From positions 1-25,143 of the forward strand of contig CAUZEA010000087.1 in assembly GCA_963578605.1 (NCBI GenBank): DNA of 25,143 nt. Direction: 5' to 3'. The stretch's first letter is position 1; every line of letters starts with the position of its first letter. Shown piece after piece: positions 24,688 to 25,143 of the stretch. The position numbers and the translations under genes were made by a program. The stretch comes from JAKVCB01 sp963578605. Lineage in GTDB: Bacteria > Planctomycetota > Planctomycetia > Pirellulales > Lacipirellulaceae. The notes below the pieces were generated by a model that saw only the letters and a program-made list of their open reading frames with translations, ran no database searches and was not told the DNA's origin.

Positions 24688-24704
24688 CTTGGAAGGAAAG
24701 AGCG

Positions 24705-24743
24705 ATGACACAACTTGAGCCTGGGTGCTCGTATCCCGTTTAG
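24705..24743 (+). other. 12-codon ORF with a strong ribosome-binding site upstream of the MFS gene
   Basis: MTQLEPGCSYPV then TAG, preceded by GGAAGGAAAGAGCG. It ends 90 bp before the MFS start. It could be a leader peptide or the surviving start of a lost gene. No attenuator hairpin is evident. Confidence 0.3.
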
Positions 24744-24833
24744 TGCACGCCGATCAGCACGGGCGTGGCCAGGCAGGTACGCTGCCACGAAGAGACTGCA
24801 ACGCCTCGTTCGGCAAGGATGTAACAACAGGGC

Positions 24834-25143
24834 ATGACCACGGCCGCCTCTCCATTTGAACAGCCGCACCTGAACCGGGTCCAGTTCCGCACCTGGTTCT
24901 CTTCGGCGATGGGCATCGCCATCGACGGCTTCGACCTGTTCGTCATCGGGGCCGTGATCAGCCTGATCGGGGCAGACCTTGGCCTGTCGGCTGCCATGCA
25001 GGGCTGGATCGCAGCATCGAGCCTCCTGGGATCGCTGCTCGGCGCGATCGTGTTCGGACGTCTGACAGATCGCTTCGGTCGGCGACTGATCTACCTGCTC
25101 GACCTGGGCTTCTTCATCGTCTTCAGCCTTGGCTCGGCGCTGG
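24834..25143 (+). CDS. MFS transporter, N-terminal part (runs off right edge)
   Basis: The first 103 residues of a major-facilitator transporter. A short soluble N-terminus (MTTAASPFEQPHLNRVQF) is followed by TM1 with the charged motif AMGIAIDGFDLFVIGAVISL, TM2 (GWIAASSLLGSLLGAIVFGR), the loop signature GRLTDRFGRR, and the start of TM3. The D-G-F-D-L-F-V-I-G pattern in TM1 resembles sugar-porter and metabolite:H+ symporter groups; the substrate cannot be told. ATG 24834 has ACAGGG close upstream. Frame, hydrophobic pattern and loop motif leave little doubt about the family. Confidence 0.88.
   Translation, partial: MTTAASPFEQPHLNRVQFRTWFSSAMGIAIDGFDLFVIGAVISLIGADLGLSAAMQGWIAASSLLGSLLGAIVFGRLTDRFGRRLIYLLDLGFFIVFSLGSAL

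Larger units (their letters stand above)
24231..24833. other. 603-bp gap with a broken small membrane ORF and a short leader-like ORF
   Basis: On the minus strand it holds the disrupted membrane ORF (24495-24687). On the plus strand, ATG 24705 starts a 12-codon ORF with a strong ribosome-binding site. CTGCCCAGGCAATATTATG at 24349-24367 resembles the left arm of the 44-bp hairpin (14 of 19). I see no tRNA or other RNA gene. Confidence 0.45.

Noticed and set aside
1..25143. CRISPR array, tRNA or rRNA genes, insertion sequence
   Set aside because: No regularly spaced repeats, no cloverleaf-like sequence and no transposase-like protein were seen on either strand.

Overview
The window looks like a chromosomal segment of a planctomycete (Pirellula/Rhodopirellula-like). 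The evidence is a DUF1559 protein fragment followed by a small lipoprotein, an SGNH-hydrolase fragment with a jelly-roll-like tail, a secreted Asp-box (sialidase-type) protein and an M81 (MlrC-type) metallopeptidase. This combination is typical of that phylum, but the assignment rests on gene content only.

Positions 1-16 kb hold a purine-degradation locus. On the minus strand, xdhA-xdhB-xdhC (7841 down to 3086) encode xanthine dehydrogenase and its maturation factor, followed by an M81 peptidase (2895-1411). On the plus strand are ureidoglycine aminohydrolase and allantoate amidohydrolase (8389-10418), then uricase on the minus strand (11357-10503). Back on the plus strand are allantoinase, OHCU decarboxylase and HIU hydrolase (11423-13596), then a 2-hydroxyacid dehydrogenase homologue and hydroxypyruvate isomerase (14105-15857). 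Together they give hypoxanthine/xanthine -> urate -> HIU -> OHCU -> allantoin -> allantoate -> ureidoglycine -> ureidoglycolate, plus one piece of glyoxylate/hydroxypyruvate metabolism. No ureidoglycolate lyase, tartronate-semialdehyde synthase, purine transporter or regulator is visible here.

Positions 16.2-18.1 kb are a rearranged patch. Two 5'-truncated genes (SGNH-type on minus, DUF1559 on plus) meet head to head near 16855, followed by a small lipoprotein gene.

Positions 18.1-22.6 kb form a minus-strand group: secreted sialidase-like protein, a possible broken small membrane protein, an unusual CDP-alcohol phosphatidyltransferase, a CdsA-type cytidylyltransferase and a PlsC-type acyltransferase. 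The middle pair resembles the E. coli ynbA-ynbB arrangement. Positions 22.8-24.2 kb carry PPK2 and SixA (minus), and an MFS transporter starts at 24834 and runs off the right edge.

The window is rich in broken genes: a secreted protein with two in-frame stops (1-1338), an M20 amidohydrolase remnant (8091-8324), a truncated second hyi start (13656-13750), the 16855 junction, and two disrupted small membrane ORFs (20701-20864, 24495-24687). The long catabolic genes are all open, so this looks like real local decay and rearrangement rather than general sequencing error. Two near-identical 44-bp perfect hairpins (1364-1407 and 3003-3046), in opposite orientation and with compensatory arm changes, bracket the M81 gene. 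The least expected single-gene feature is the dehydrogenase homologue at 14105-15061, which lacks the Glu and His of the usual Arg-Glu-His catalytic set.
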